Notes: generated by a model from the letters alone, not told the origin. DNA of 64,000 nt from Kordiimonas gwangyangensis DSM 19435 = JCM 12864 (GCF_000375545.1 NZ_AQXF01000005.1:263289-327288); one strand, 5' to 3'; positions 53,300 through 62,203 are shown, counted from the stretch's first letter. Numbers and translations: made by a program.

Positions 53300-55290
53300 G
53301 CGTGCGGGACATCAAGCGTATCCTGATCGCGAACCGGGGCGAGATCGCCGTGCGGGTCATTCGCGCCGCGCACAAACTGGGGCTCGAGGCGGTCGCGGTT
53401 TATTCCGACGCTGACGCCCACGCCCAACATGTGAAGCTGGCAGATGACAGTGTTCACATCGGCCCCTCGCCCGCGAGCGAAAGCTACCTTTCGGTAGACA
53501 AAATCGTTGAAGCAGCGAGACTTAGCGGCGCGGATGCGATCCATCCCGGCTATGGTTTCCTGTCGGAAAACGCAGAATTTGCAGCGGCGGTTGAGGCTGC
53601 TGGCATCATCTTCATTGGGCCATCGGCCGAGGTGATCGCCAAGATGGGTGACAAGCGGCAGGCACGCTGGATCGCGCAGGATGCCGGGGTTCCTGTGGTA
53701 CCGGGTTATGATGGTGAAGATGCCAACGAGGACCAGCTTCTGGTGGAAGCCAACCGCATTGGCACGCCGCTGATGATCAAGGCGACAGCGGGCGGCGGCG
53801 GGCGTGGCCTGAGGCGCATTGATGAAATAAGCGAGTTCCATCATGCACTTATGAGTGCGCAGCGTGAGGCGCAGGCCGCTTTCGGCAACTGTGCGGTGAT
53901 GCTGGAGCGTATGATTGAAAGCGCCCGGCACGTGGAAGTGCAGGTTCTGGCGGACAGCCATGGCAAGGTTTTGCACCTGCTGGAGCGCGACTGTTCGGCG
54001 CAAAGACGGCATCAGAAGGTGGTGGAGGAAGCGCCGTGCAGCACGATAAATGCGAGCACCCGCAAGGCTTTAACAGATGCTGCCGTGAAGCTGGCGACCG
54101 CCGTTGGCTACACTGGGGCTGGTACAGTCGAATTTCTGGTGGACGAGGAGGGCGCGGTCTATTTCCTTGAAATGAACACGCGGCTGCAGGTGGAGCACCC
54201 GGTGACAGAAATGATCACCGGCATTGATCTTGTGGAACAGCAGATACGCGTCGCGCGCGGTGAAAAACTAGCGTATAATCAAGAAGATATCACGGCCGAC
54301 GGCCATGCTGTTGAAGTGCGCCTTTATGCCGAAGATGCCGAACGCGGCTTCCTGCCGCAAACCGGTACATTGCGCAAAATGTGTGCGGAAAGTGTGCGGG
54401 ATGTGCGCGGCGATTTTGGCGTGATGGAGGGCGATACAGTCAGCCCCTTTTATGACCCCATGCTGGCCAAGATCATCGCCCATGGCAGCACCAGAGATGA
54501 GGCCATCCAGACCCTTGCTGAAGCACTGAAAGCCATGCGTATCGCGGGTTTGGTGACCAACAAGGCCTACCTGTCCGGCATTCTGACAAGCGAACATTTC
54601 ACCCGCGGGCTGACCCGCACCCACACGCTCGACACCGTTAAAACAGCGCCAATCATGTGTGCGGAAGAAATGAGCATGTGTGCGGGTGCCATTCTGGTGG
54701 CCGAAGCCTGCGCCAAATTCACCATCCCGACCCTCGCCAACTGGCGCACCAACCATGACACCTACCAGCGTGTCACCCTGGAGGTGGAAGGCGAGAGCTT
54801 CCCGCTTGAAGTGCGGGCAAACCGTGCTGGTGGCGCATGGCAGGTGACGGTAAAATACGACGATACCGAACAATCGTTCAGTATTTCAGGCGATGTCTGC
54901 CGCACGAGTGGCAAACGGTACCAGTTTGCGAGCGCGCAGGACGGCGACACCCACTTCATCGACCTCGGCCCCATCCACATCACCGCCACCAATATCACCC
55001 ACCGCGTCGCAGCGGGGGCAACAAGGACCGGCAGCGGCATGCTGACCGCACCGATGGACGGCCAAGTGGTCGCCGTAGCCGCCAGCGTGGGCGACACGGT
55101 TGAGGCAGGCGAACTGATTTGTGTGGTCGAGGCCATGAAGATGGAACACCACATCCGCGCTGACGTGGCGGGCAAGGTAACGACGGTCAATGTAAAAATC
55201 GGCGATCAGGTCAAGGCCCGCGCGAGCGTGGCGACCATCACCGCAACTGAGACAGACACCACACCGGAAAAGGAAACAGAGAATGGCTGA
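53296..55290 (+). CDS. Acyl-CoA carboxylase alpha subunit: biotin carboxylase and biotin carrier (AtuF-like)
   Basis: The 664-residue protein has the biotin carboxylase start (IKRILIANRGEIAVRVIRAAHKLGLEAVAVYSDADA), GYGFLSENAEFA, the ATP-grasp loop KATAGGGGRGLRRI, MNTRLQVEHPVTEMITGIDLVEQQIRVARGE and AEDAERGFLPQTG. The carrier domain at the C-terminus has the biotinylated Lys in VEAMKMEHHI. The start is set at ATG 53296, which overlaps the previous stop (ATGA); GTG 53302 is close. It carboxylates biotin for the AtuC-like subunit. It overlaps the BKACE gene by eight bases. Confidence 0.9.
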   Translation: MSVRDIKRILIANRGEIAVRVIRAAHKLGLEAVAVYSDADAHAQHVKLADDSVHIGPSPASESYLSVDKIVEAARLSGADAIHPGYGFLSENAEFAAAVEAAGIIFIGPSAEVIAKMGDKRQARWIAQDAGVPVVPGYDGEDANEDQLLVEANRIGTPLMIKATAGGGGRGLRRIDEISEFHHALMSAQREAQAAFGNCAVMLERMIESARHVEVQVLADSHGKVLHLLERDCSAQRRHQKVVEEAPCSTINASTRKALTDAAVKLATAVGYTGAGTVEFLVDEEGAVYFLEMNTRLQVEHPVTEMITGIDLVEQQIRVARGEKLAYNQEDITADGHAVEVRLYAEDAERGFLPQTGTLRKMCAESVRDVRGDFGVMEGDTVSPFYDPMLAKIIAHGSTRDEAIQTLAEALKAMRIAGLVTNKAYLSGILTSEHFTRGLTRTHTLDTVKTAPIMCAEEMSMCAGAILVAEACAKFTIPTLANWRTNHDTYQRVTLEVEGESFPLEVRANRAGGAWQVTVKYDDTEQSFSISGDVCRTSGKRYQFASAQDGDTHFIDLGPIHITATNITHRVAAGATRTGSGMLTAPMDGQVVAVAASVGDTVEAGELICVVEAMKMEHHIRADVAGKVTTVNVKIGDQVKARASVATITATETDTTPEKETENG

Positions 55291-56152
55291 TAAAATAACC
55301 CTTACCTGCGCGCTGACCGGTGTGCTGACCGACCCGAACCAGCATAATGTGCCGGTAACGCCCGAGCAGATGGCGGCGGAAGCCAAGGCGGCCTATGACC
55401 AAGGCGCCACCATCATGCACTGCCACTACCGCCAGCAGGCGGACGGCAAGGGCCACCTGCCGAGTTGGGACGGCGCACTGGCAAAAGAAATCAACGATGC
55501 GATCCGCGCGGCTTGCCCCGGCGTGGTGATCAACATGACCACAGGTGTTGTGGGCCGCGAACAGGGCGAAGTGCTCAAATACCTCGCGCACAACAAGCCC
55601 GAGATGGCGGCGCTGAACGCCGGCAGCCTGAATTATCTCAAGACCCGCAAGGACGGCTCATGGGCATGGCCGCCGATGGTGTTCCTGAACCCGGTGGACA
55701 AAATCACTGAAATGCTGGCGGTGATGAAGGACCATAACATCGTGCCGGAGTTCGAGTGTTTTGATGTTGGTATTGTCAGGAGCGTGGGGCTGTACCTTGA
55801 GAACGGCATGGTAAGCCACGCGGACTATAACTTCGTGATGGGTGTGGCGTCCGGCATGCCGTGCGACGCTGACCTGCTGCCCTTGCTGGTGAAATACAAA
55901 CACCCGGATAGCCCTTGGCAGGCCACACTTATTGGCCGTGCAGACGTGTGGCCTGTGCACCAGAGGGTAGCAGAGCTTGGCGGTAACCTGCGCACCGGGC
56001 TTGAGGACTGTTTCTACCTGCCAAACGGAGACAAGGCGCGCTCAAACGGCGAAATGATCGAGGCGCTGGCAAATTGCGCAAGGAACGCGGGACGTGAGAT
56101 CACGAGCGCGGAAGAAACCCGCGCCATCATCAAATCCCAAGCCTGGCACTAG
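55283..56152 (+). CDS. BKACE (3-keto-5-aminohexanoate cleavage)-family enzyme
   Basis: A 289-residue (alpha/beta)8 protein of the BKACE family: LTCALTGVLTDPNQ, ATIMHCHYRQ with the zinc-ligand HxH at about residues 46-48, NMTTGVVG, PEFECFDVG, and NLRTGLEDCFYLPNG. Known members cleave a beta-keto acid with acetyl-CoA into acetoacetate and an acyl-CoA. It lies within the atu-like operon, overlapping the biotin-subunit gene. Standard atu clusters have no such gene in this position, and no HMG-CoA-lyase-like gene is found here. Confidence 0.88.
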   Translation: MADKITLTCALTGVLTDPNQHNVPVTPEQMAAEAKAAYDQGATIMHCHYRQQADGKGHLPSWDGALAKEINDAIRAACPGVVINMTTGVVGREQGEVLKYLAHNKPEMAALNAGSLNYLKTRKDGSWAWPPMVFLNPVDKITEMLAVMKDHNIVPEFECFDVGIVRSVGLYLENGMVSHADYNFVMGVASGMPCDADLLPLLVKYKHPDSPWQATLIGRADVWPVHQRVAELGGNLRTGLEDCFYLPNGDKARSNGEMIEALANCARNAGREITSAEETRAIIKSQAWH

Positions 56153-56163
56153 GGGGGAGAGCC

Positions 56164-57348
56164 ATGATGCAGCCCAACCTTGCTGAGTTCGGTTTCACTG
56201 AAGAGCATCAGGCGCTTTACGACAGCGCGTGGAAATATGCCGAGAAGGAGATGCACCCCCTGCTCGCGCGTATGGATGACGAGGACTGGTTCCCGGACAC
56301 TGAATACCGCGCCATGGCGAGTGCGGGCATGCTGGGCACCACCGTGCCCGAGGAACTGGGCGGCGCGGGGCTTGATTTCATCTCGCAAGCTTTGGTGGCT
56401 GAGGCTTTTTCCTACTGGAACCACTGCCTGTCCGCCAGTTGGGGCTCTAGCGAAAACCTGTGTGTGAATAACATCGTCAGGAACGCCAACGAGGCGCAAA
56501 AGGCCAAATACCTGCCGCGTTTTGTGAAAGGCGAAGCCATCGGCGCGCTGGGGCTGACCGAACCCGGCGCGGGATCTGATGCGCTGGGTTCCATGGCCAC
56601 TACCGCGACGCGGGACGGCGATGAATATGTGCTGAATGGCCGCAAGATGTTCATCACCAACGGGCCTGTGGCGGATGTGCTGCTGGTGTATGCCAAAACC
56701 AACGTGGGCGCGGGTGCGCACGGCATTTCCGCCTTCATTGTAGAAAAGGATTTCCCCGGTTTCTCAGTTGCGCAGAAGCTCGATAAAATGGGCTGGCGCG
56801 GCAGCCCAACAGGCGAACTGGTGTTCGACAACTGCCGTGTGCCCGCCGAGAACCTTGTGGGCGCAGAGAACGGCGGCGTTGCCGTGGTGATGAGCGGGCT
56901 GAATATCGAACGGGTGCTCCTCTGTGTTTCCACCATCGGGGTGGCGCAGCGCGCGCTTGACCTCTCCCTCGCTTACGCCAAGGAGCGCATGCAGTTTGGC
57001 AAGCCCATCGGCCATTTCCAACTGGTGCAGGGCATGCTGGCAGACATGTACACGGACGTGGAGACCATGCGCGCCACCGCCTACCAGATCCTGAAAGAAG
57101 TGAACGAGCTGGAGCAAGGCGGCGGCGGACGCGGCGTGGTGCACATGCGCACGGCGATGACCGCGCTGCACACTGGCCGCGCACTGATGCGCGTGCTGGA
57201 TAGCGCCGTGCAGATCCACGGCGGCATGGGTTTCATGCGGGAGACAGAGGTGAACCGGCTGTACCGGTCAGGCAAGGTGATCGAGATCGGCGCGGGCACC
57301 AATCAGGTGCGGCAATCGATCATCGCAAAGGAACTGCTTAAAGGCTAA
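56164..57348 (+). CDS. Acyl-CoA dehydrogenase, isovaleryl-CoA dehydrogenase type
   Basis: The 394-residue flavoenzyme has FTEEHQALYDSAWKYAEKEMHPLLARMD, ALGLTEPGAGSDALGSMATTA, KMFITNGPVADVLLVYAKT and HGGMGFMRETEVNRLYRSGKVIEIGAGTNQV. IGAGT in place of the MCAD YEGT, with a Glu in SGLNIERVL, fits the isovaleryl-CoA dehydrogenase subgroup in which the base is relocated. It probably oxidises a branched acyl-CoA formed downstream of the carboxylation steps. It begins 11 bases after the BKACE stop. Confidence 0.88.
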   Translation: MMQPNLAEFGFTEEHQALYDSAWKYAEKEMHPLLARMDDEDWFPDTEYRAMASAGMLGTTVPEELGGAGLDFISQALVAEAFSYWNHCLSASWGSSENLCVNNIVRNANEAQKAKYLPRFVKGEAIGALGLTEPGAGSDALGSMATTATRDGDEYVLNGRKMFITNGPVADVLLVYAKTNVGAGAHGISAFIVEKDFPGFSVAQKLDKMGWRGSPTGELVFDNCRVPAENLVGAENGGVAVVMSGLNIERVLLCVSTIGVAQRALDLSLAYAKERMQFGKPIGHFQLVQGMLADMYTDVETMRATAYQILKEVNELEQGGGGRGVVHMRTAMTALHTGRALMRVLDSAVQIHGGMGFMRETEVNRLYRSGKVIEIGAGTNQVRQSIIAKELLKG

Positions 57349-57371
57349 TGCCGACGAACGGGGGACGGGAC

Positions 57372-59042
57372 ATGACAGACAATACGGCACCAGGTCACGC
57401 GCTTGACAACATCGCCCACTGGGCCACCGTACAGGGGAGCGAGCCTTGGCTGGTAGCCCTCGCGGGCGGAGAGCCAACGGTCTACACATGGGCCGTTGCC
57501 AAGGCGACAATCGACCGCGCGGCCACCGCTATCAGCGCGCACTTTGGCGGTGAGCGTAAAAAGGCTGCCGTGCTGTCAAAAAACCGCGCGCACTGGATCA
57601 TGGCAGACATGGCCATCCTGCGCGCGGGCTGCATCACCGTACCCGTCTTCACCACCATGCGGCCCGAGACCTTCCACTATGTGCTGGATTTTGCCGAGGT
57701 TGAGCTTTTGTTCCTTGGCGAAAGCGCCAACTGGGCCGAGGTGCGGGAGCATCTGCCCGAAGGCATCACCGTCGTCACCCTGCCGGGTGTGAACCCAAGC
57801 CTTGGTGACATCACATGGGAAGATTTCCTCAAGCGCGGTGACGGCCTGCCCCTGCCCGCGATGCCAGATGGTGATGAGGTGGCCACCATCATCTTCACCT
57901 CTGGCACCACAGGCAAACCCAAGGGCGTGATGCATTCGCTGAATAGCCTGAAACGCGCGACAGATGGACTGGTGGAAGAAACCGGCTCCACCCCCGGCTG
58001 GCGCTTTTTCTCCTACCTGCCGCTGGCGCATCTGGCCGAACGGCTGGTGATTGAACTGCATGCCATCAGGGTTGGCGGGGTGATTCATTTCAATGAAGGG
58101 CTTGAGACTTTCACATCCGACCTTGGCTACGCCAAACCCGATTATTTCTTTGGGGTGCCGCGTATATGGGAAAAATTGGTGCAGGGTGTGCTTGCGGCCA
58201 TGGGTGGCGACGCTGGTGCCCTCAAGGCTGCGCTGACGGGGCCGAACGCGGCGGCTGTATCCGCCGGCATTCGCGAAAAACTGGGCCTCGCCAGTGTGAA
58301 ATCCATGCTGTCGACCACCGCGCCGGTGCCGCCAGCCACCAAAGAGTGGTTCGATCTCTTTGGCCTCAGCCTGCTGGACGGCTACGGCCAGACCGAGATT
58401 TTGCCGATCACCACAACAAGCGGCCACGAGCCGCGGCACGGCTCCGTCGGCAAACCGGTCAAGGGTGTGGAACTCAGGGTCACAGATGAGGGCGAACTGG
58501 TGGTGCGCGCGCGTGGTATCAGCCTTGGATACTATAATGCGCCGGATAAAAACGCTGAGACCTTCCGCGACGGCTGGGTGCATACCGGTGACCGCGCGCA
58601 TATCGACGAAGAAGGTTATGTGTACCTGCGCGGGCGGGTGAAGGAGACCTTCAAAACCGCCAAGGGCAAATATGTCGCGCCGGGCCCGATTGAAACCCAG
58701 TTCCAGCAATCTGAGCTGGTGGAACAGGCGTGTATCGTTGGCCATGGCCTGCCGCAACCAGTGATCATGCTGGTCCCCAGTGAACTCGCCCTCACCAAGA
58801 CGGCGGAGGCCTGTGAGGCAGCGCTGCTGGCCCTGACCGCCGAGATCAACGCGGGGCTGGAGCGCCACGCCCAGATTGGCGGCATCGTGCTTTCAAGCGA
58901 GCCCTGGACCATTGAAAACGCGATACTGACCCACACGATGAAAATCCGCCGGGAGCGTATATTGGCGCGCTACAGCGGCATCGTGGAGGATGTGGCAAGC
59001 CGCATTGCGCACGGCAGTATCGAGCTTGTACGCGAAAAATAG
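57372..59042 (+). CDS. AMP-binding long-chain-type acyl-CoA ligase (AtuH position)
   Basis: A 556-residue adenylate-forming protein: ATIIFTSGTTGKPKGVMHS (P-loop), FFSYLPLAHLAERLVIELHAI, LLDGYGQTEILPITTTSG, DGWVHTGDRAHIDEEGYVYLRGRVKETFKTAKGKYVAP. It lacks the usual C-terminal Lys motif of acetyl-CoA synthetase but has the hinge KETFKT. It activates the organic acid for entry into the operon's pathway. ATG 57372 is preferred because GGGGGA precedes it; ATG 57348 overlaps the previous stop. It is the last gene of the operon. Confidence 0.88.
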   Translation: MTDNTAPGHALDNIAHWATVQGSEPWLVALAGGEPTVYTWAVAKATIDRAATAISAHFGGERKKAAVLSKNRAHWIMADMAILRAGCITVPVFTTMRPETFHYVLDFAEVELLFLGESANWAEVREHLPEGITVVTLPGVNPSLGDITWEDFLKRGDGLPLPAMPDGDEVATIIFTSGTTGKPKGVMHSLNSLKRATDGLVEETGSTPGWRFFSYLPLAHLAERLVIELHAIRVGGVIHFNEGLETFTSDLGYAKPDYFFGVPRIWEKLVQGVLAAMGGDAGALKAALTGPNAAAVSAGIREKLGLASVKSMLSTTAPVPPATKEWFDLFGLSLLDGYGQTEILPITTTSGHEPRHGSVGKPVKGVELRVTDEGELVVRARGISLGYYNAPDKNAETFRDGWVHTGDRAHIDEEGYVYLRGRVKETFKTAKGKYVAPGPIETQFQQSELVEQACIVGHGLPQPVIMLVPSELALTKTAEACEAALLALTAEINAGLERHAQIGGIVLSSEPWTIENAILTHTMKIRRERILARYSGIVEDVASRIAHGSIELVREK

Positions 59043-59154
59043 ACACCAAAAGGTGCGGGAACCGTTGCCTTGTTAACCATTTCTACGCTATTTTGTGGCA
59101 ACTCATGGCCGGGCACGCGCCCGCCCCTGCATACTTCTAAAGCGAGATCGGCTC

Positions 59155-59898
59155 ATGGCCCCTGATACAGCACCTTTTGTCATGCGTTTTGACCCCAAGC
59201 CTGTGCTTGCGCGTCAGAGCATTTTTTCGCGTGCGAGTGAGGCGCTGATCGATAGCTTTGCGCAGGCCGCTCAGGTGGTCAGCCTCAAGAAAGGTGATAC
59301 GCTTTTCCTGCAAGATGACGACGCGGATGCCTTTTATATTGTGCTCTCCGGCTGGGTGAAGCTGTTCCGCGAAACCCTGGACGGCAACGAAGCTGTGATC
59401 GACATGGTCACCAACGGCCATATTTTTGCCGAGACCGCCATCCTTGAAGACAGCGTGCATTCCTTTGGCGCGAGCGCGATTGAAGATGTGCGGGTGCTGA
59501 GGCTGCCAAGTGCGCTGCTGAGGAAAGCGATCACCGAAGATAATGCCATGGCGCTCTCGATGTTGACCTCGCTGTCGCGCCACCGCAAGCGGCAAACCCG
59601 CGAGATCGAGAGCCTCACGCTCCAGAACGCGTCGCAGCGTATCGGCTGTTTCCTCTTGCGCCTCTGTCACCGGGACGACATGGGCCCGATTGAGCTCAAA
59701 CTGCCGTATGACAAATCACTTATTGCCGCTCGTCTTGGCATGAAGTCGGAAACTTTCTCCCGCGCGCTCAACAAGCTGAGGGAAGAGACTGGCATTACCG
59801 TCAAGGGTGCCACGGTCATCATCCCGACGATTGATGTGATGTCCTCGTTCGCCTGCAGCGCCTGCTCGAACGAGTTTCCCTGCGACGACATGCATTAA
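59155..59898 (+). CDS. Crp/Fnr-family regulator with C-terminal cysteine cluster
   Basis: The 247-residue protein has an N-terminal cyclic-nucleotide-binding-like domain (LKKGDTLFLQDDDADAFYIVLSGWVKLFRETLDGNEAVIDMVTNGHIFAETAILED) and a Crp-type helix-turn-helix (LPYDKSLIAARLGMKSETFSRALNKLREETGI). It ends in CSACSNEFPC (Cys234, 237, 243), then DDMH. No N-terminal Fnr Cys cluster is seen, so the sensing group, if metal- or redox-based, would be at the C-terminus. ATG 59155 is chosen; an ATG at 59095 would add 20 unrelated residues. It follows the acyl-CoA operon on the same strand but has its own upstream gap. Confidence 0.88.
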   Translation: MAPDTAPFVMRFDPKPVLARQSIFSRASEALIDSFAQAAQVVSLKKGDTLFLQDDDADAFYIVLSGWVKLFRETLDGNEAVIDMVTNGHIFAETAILEDSVHSFGASAIEDVRVLRLPSALLRKAITEDNAMALSMLTSLSRHRKRQTREIESLTLQNASQRIGCFLLRLCHRDDMGPIELKLPYDKSLIAARLGMKSETFSRALNKLREETGITVKGATVIIPTIDVMSSFACSACSNEFPCDDMH

Positions 59899-59953
59899 GT
59901 GGCGTCACCGTTTACCGATCCTTAATCGGAATTCCTTACTGTCAGGATTGGAG

Positions 59954-59975
59954 GGCCGGGGCATGGCCTCCGGCC
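59954..59975 (+). terminator. GC-rich stem after the Crp/Fnr gene
   Basis: GGCCGG (59954-59959), extended by GGC, pairs with GCC-T-CCGGCC (59970-59975 for the last six bases) around ATG, with one bulged base. It lies 56 bases after the stop. The downstream T content is moderate, without a clean T-run. Confidence 0.45.
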
Positions 59976-60032
59976 TTGTGTATTTCTGCTTTTCCTTGGC
60001 AAGGGAAAGATAAGTGAGCTTATTGGTGTTAT

Positions 60033-60611
60033 ATGCCCGACCGTTTTACCCCCTCGCTTGACCGCCTTTCAGACGCTCAGGAATCCGAACTCAAGACATG
60101 GGTACAAGCCAGCCTGCGTGAGGGCAACCGCCTGCCGACCTATGCCGAGCTTGAATGCCGCATGCCGCTTGAGGCGCAGCAAAACAATATCGTGTTCTCG
60201 CTCACACCGGGCGAGCTGGATTTTCGCTATATCCACATGGGCAAAACCGTGCTCGCGAACACCTATGGTGACTATACCGGCCAGAAACTGGCGGATATGC
60301 CGGGTAAGGGACCGGGCAGCCTGATCTGGCAATTTGTGTGCGATATCGCGCGCCAACGCCAGCCGTCCATCAGTGTGGTGCCCTATGTGGGGCCGTCAGC
60401 CGACTGGTCGCATGTCAGCGCGCTCGGCTTGCCCGCAGCGGACGACGGCGTGAATGTGACCCATGTGATCCTGTCGATCAATTTTGTCGCCTGGCCGTTC
60501 CTCAAGGAAACGTCAGACGTGCGCGACAAAACCAATTCGCTGAGGAAATATTTGTTCGAGATCTATGACCGGACAATCGACAAGATAACCGACAGCCTGC
60601 GCGAACGCTGA
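60033..60611 (+). CDS. PAS_5-family (PF07310-like) protein
   Basis: A 192-residue soluble protein of the PAS_5 type often found in alphaproteobacteria: DAQESELKTWVQASLREGNRLPTYAELE, FSLTPGELDFRYIHMGKTVLANTYGDYTGQKLADMPG, HVILSINFVAWPFLKETSDVRD. No output domain follows, so it probably works by protein contact; the ligand is unknown. It lies in a loose cluster after the Crp/Fnr gene. Confidence 0.75.
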   Translation: MPDRFTPSLDRLSDAQESELKTWVQASLREGNRLPTYAELECRMPLEAQQNNIVFSLTPGELDFRYIHMGKTVLANTYGDYTGQKLADMPGKGPGSLIWQFVCDIARQRQPSISVVPYVGPSADWSHVSALGLPAADDGVNVTHVILSINFVAWPFLKETSDVRDKTNSLRKYLFEIYDRTIDKITDSLRER

Positions 60612-60614
60612 GCG

Positions 60615-60992
60615 TCAGGTCTTTCCAGATAGCCAACGCCAGTCGATCAGGCTTGGGTCTTCGATATATTTATCGGGGTGGGCGACCACATCATCGATAT
60701 ATTGTTTGCTGAGCCGCGTGGCGGGTGGGTTCTCGTCGCCCGCGTCTGCGGTCTCGATATGCTGACCACAGAGGCGCACAACACAGCTTGCCTTCGGCTC
60801 GTCATCCACCACCGCAAAAGCAACCGAGCGACCGGCGAGTGATGCCTCCGCCGCTTCCCAGATGCGGTTGAAGGGGAACCGGTTGCGGTTTGCCTCCAGC
60901 ACCTGGTTGCAGACTTCCAGATACTGCTCCAGTCGGGCCTGTTCTTCCGATTTTTCAGGTGCTTCTGCCAATGCCACTCTCCGCGATTTCAT
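60615..60992 (-). CDS. Hypothetical protein, 125 residues
   Basis: No family is recognised. The protein has an Arg-rich start, a helix (EEQARLEQYLEVCNQVLEANRNRFPFNRIWEAAEASLAG), a short sheet-like part (VAFAVVDDEPKASCVVRLCG) and a C-terminal motif DKYIEDPSLIDWRWLSG. ATG 60992 has AAAAGGG upstream; a GTG at 61040 lies in what looks like promoter sequence. It converges on the PAS_5 gene with three bases between stops. Confidence 0.6.
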   Translation of the reverse strand: MKSRRVALAEAPEKSEEQARLEQYLEVCNQVLEANRNRFPFNRIWEAAEASLAGRSVAFAVVDDEPKASCVVRLCGQHIETADAGDENPPATRLSKQYIDDVVAHPDKYIEDPSLIDWRWLSGKT

Positions 60993-61130
60993 CCCTTTTA
61001 CCGCGGACCGGGTACGCTGTAGTTGATTTCTGTCAAACACAGGGGAGGAAACATCCGGCTCTATAACACCTATAAATATTCTAACAAATTCAGATGGTTA
61101 TCATTTTTATTCGAATAAATTCGCCAATAC

Positions 61131-61158
61131 TGTCACGTTTGCATTGTCTGGTTTCGTC
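61131..61158 (+). promoter_or_regulatory. ECF41-type promoter, likely autoregulated
   Basis: TGTCACG (61131-61137) and CGTC (61155-61158) are separated by 17 bases, matching the ECF41 target pattern TGTCACA-16/17-CGTC that I recall from published work. The motif lies 62 bases before the ECF41 start at 61221, in the right orientation. Confidence 0.65.
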
Positions 61159-61220
61159 ATGACCATGAGAGCGCACGCCAGGACGGCTGCGCAAAATGAC
61201 ATGACGAAGATGAGGGAACG

Positions 61221-62129
61221 ATGGACACGACTGACCGCCTGACAACACGCTTTGAGGAGAGCCGCAGCCATTTGCAGGCGGTGGCCTACCGCATGTTGGG
61301 CTCACAGGGTGAAGCGGAGGACGCGGTGCAGGAAGCCTGGATCAGGCTATCCCGCAACGATGGCGACGCGGTCGATAACCTCAAAGGCTGGCTGACCACC
61401 GTCGTGGCCCGCATCTGCCTTGATATGCTGCGTGCCCGCAAAGCCCGGCGTGAAGATGCGCTGGATGTGCATGACATGAGCGGGCTTGAGGATACAAACC
61501 CGCTGCCGGACGCGGGCCTTGGTGTTGCGGACGCAGTCGGCCCCGCATTGCTGGCGGTCCTTGACCACCTAACCCCGGCTGAGCGCACAGCCTTCGTGCT
61601 GCATGACTTTTTCGATATTCCCTTCAGGGACATCGCGCCCATCATCGACCGTAACGAAATGGCGACACGCCAGCTCGCGAGCCGGGCCAGACGGCGTGTG
61701 CGCGGCGCAGATGCCATAGGCGAGGACCGCGACCGGCAGGAGGCTGTTGTGACTGCCTTCATGACCGCATCGCGTGAGGGCAATTTTGACGCGCTCATCC
61801 GCCTCCTGCACCCGGATGTGGTGCTGCGCGCGGACGAGGTTGCCATCAAGATCACCAGCGCCAACAAGGGCAAGGGCGCGCCGCAGTTCGCGGACCGCCT
61901 CACCGGTGCGGCGCAGGTGGCCGATATGTTCAAGGGCAAGGCCCTTGGCGCGCAACTGGCGCATGTTGACGGCCTCGCCGCCATGACATGGGCACCCCCC
62001 GGCGGCAAACCCGCCTTTGTTTGGTGTTTCACCCTCACGGACGGTCGGATCACCGCCATCGACGTGGTGATGGACCAGACCACCCTTCGCGAGATGGATA
62101 TCCGCATCAGCGACACACCCGCGCCTTAG
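61221..62129 (+). CDS. ECF41/SigJ-type sigma factor with SnoaL-like C-terminal domain
   Basis: This 302-residue protein has sigma region 2 (HLQAVAYRMLGSQGEAEDAVQEAWIRLSR, NLKGWLTTVVARICLDMLRARKARRED), region 4 (LTPAERTAFVLHDFFDIPFRDIAPIIDRNEMATRQLASRARRRV) and a C-terminal NTF2/SnoaL fold (MTASREGNFDALIRLLHPDVVLRAD). That is the ECF41 design, in which the C-terminal extension takes over the job of an anti-sigma factor. The ligand is unknown. It is followed by a DoxX gene. Confidence 0.92.
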   Translation: MDTTDRLTTRFEESRSHLQAVAYRMLGSQGEAEDAVQEAWIRLSRNDGDAVDNLKGWLTTVVARICLDMLRARKARREDALDVHDMSGLEDTNPLPDAGLGVADAVGPALLAVLDHLTPAERTAFVLHDFFDIPFRDIAPIIDRNEMATRQLASRARRRVRGADAIGEDRDRQEAVVTAFMTASREGNFDALIRLLHPDVVLRADEVAIKITSANKGKGAPQFADRLTGAAQVADMFKGKALGAQLAHVDGLAAMTWAPPGGKPAFVWCFTLTDGRITAIDVVMDQTTLREMDIRISDTPAP

Positions 62130-62203
62130 GTGACGCTGAACACCCCTGCGCGCCCGCAAGCCACGCGGGCGCACCCCCTTCATATTTTTCAAGGAGAACA
62201 CCC

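Noticed and set aside
57576-58868. A 430-codon reverse frame inside the acyl-CoA ligase gene
   Set aside because: It lies wholly within a gene with clear adenylate-forming motifs; the reverse product is Gly/His/Arg-rich without domains.
61021-61045. GTG start at 61040 for the 125-residue hypothetical protein
   Set aside because: The codon lies in a TTTGACA promoter-like sequence and lacks a ribosome site; ATG 60992 has AAAAGGG upstream.
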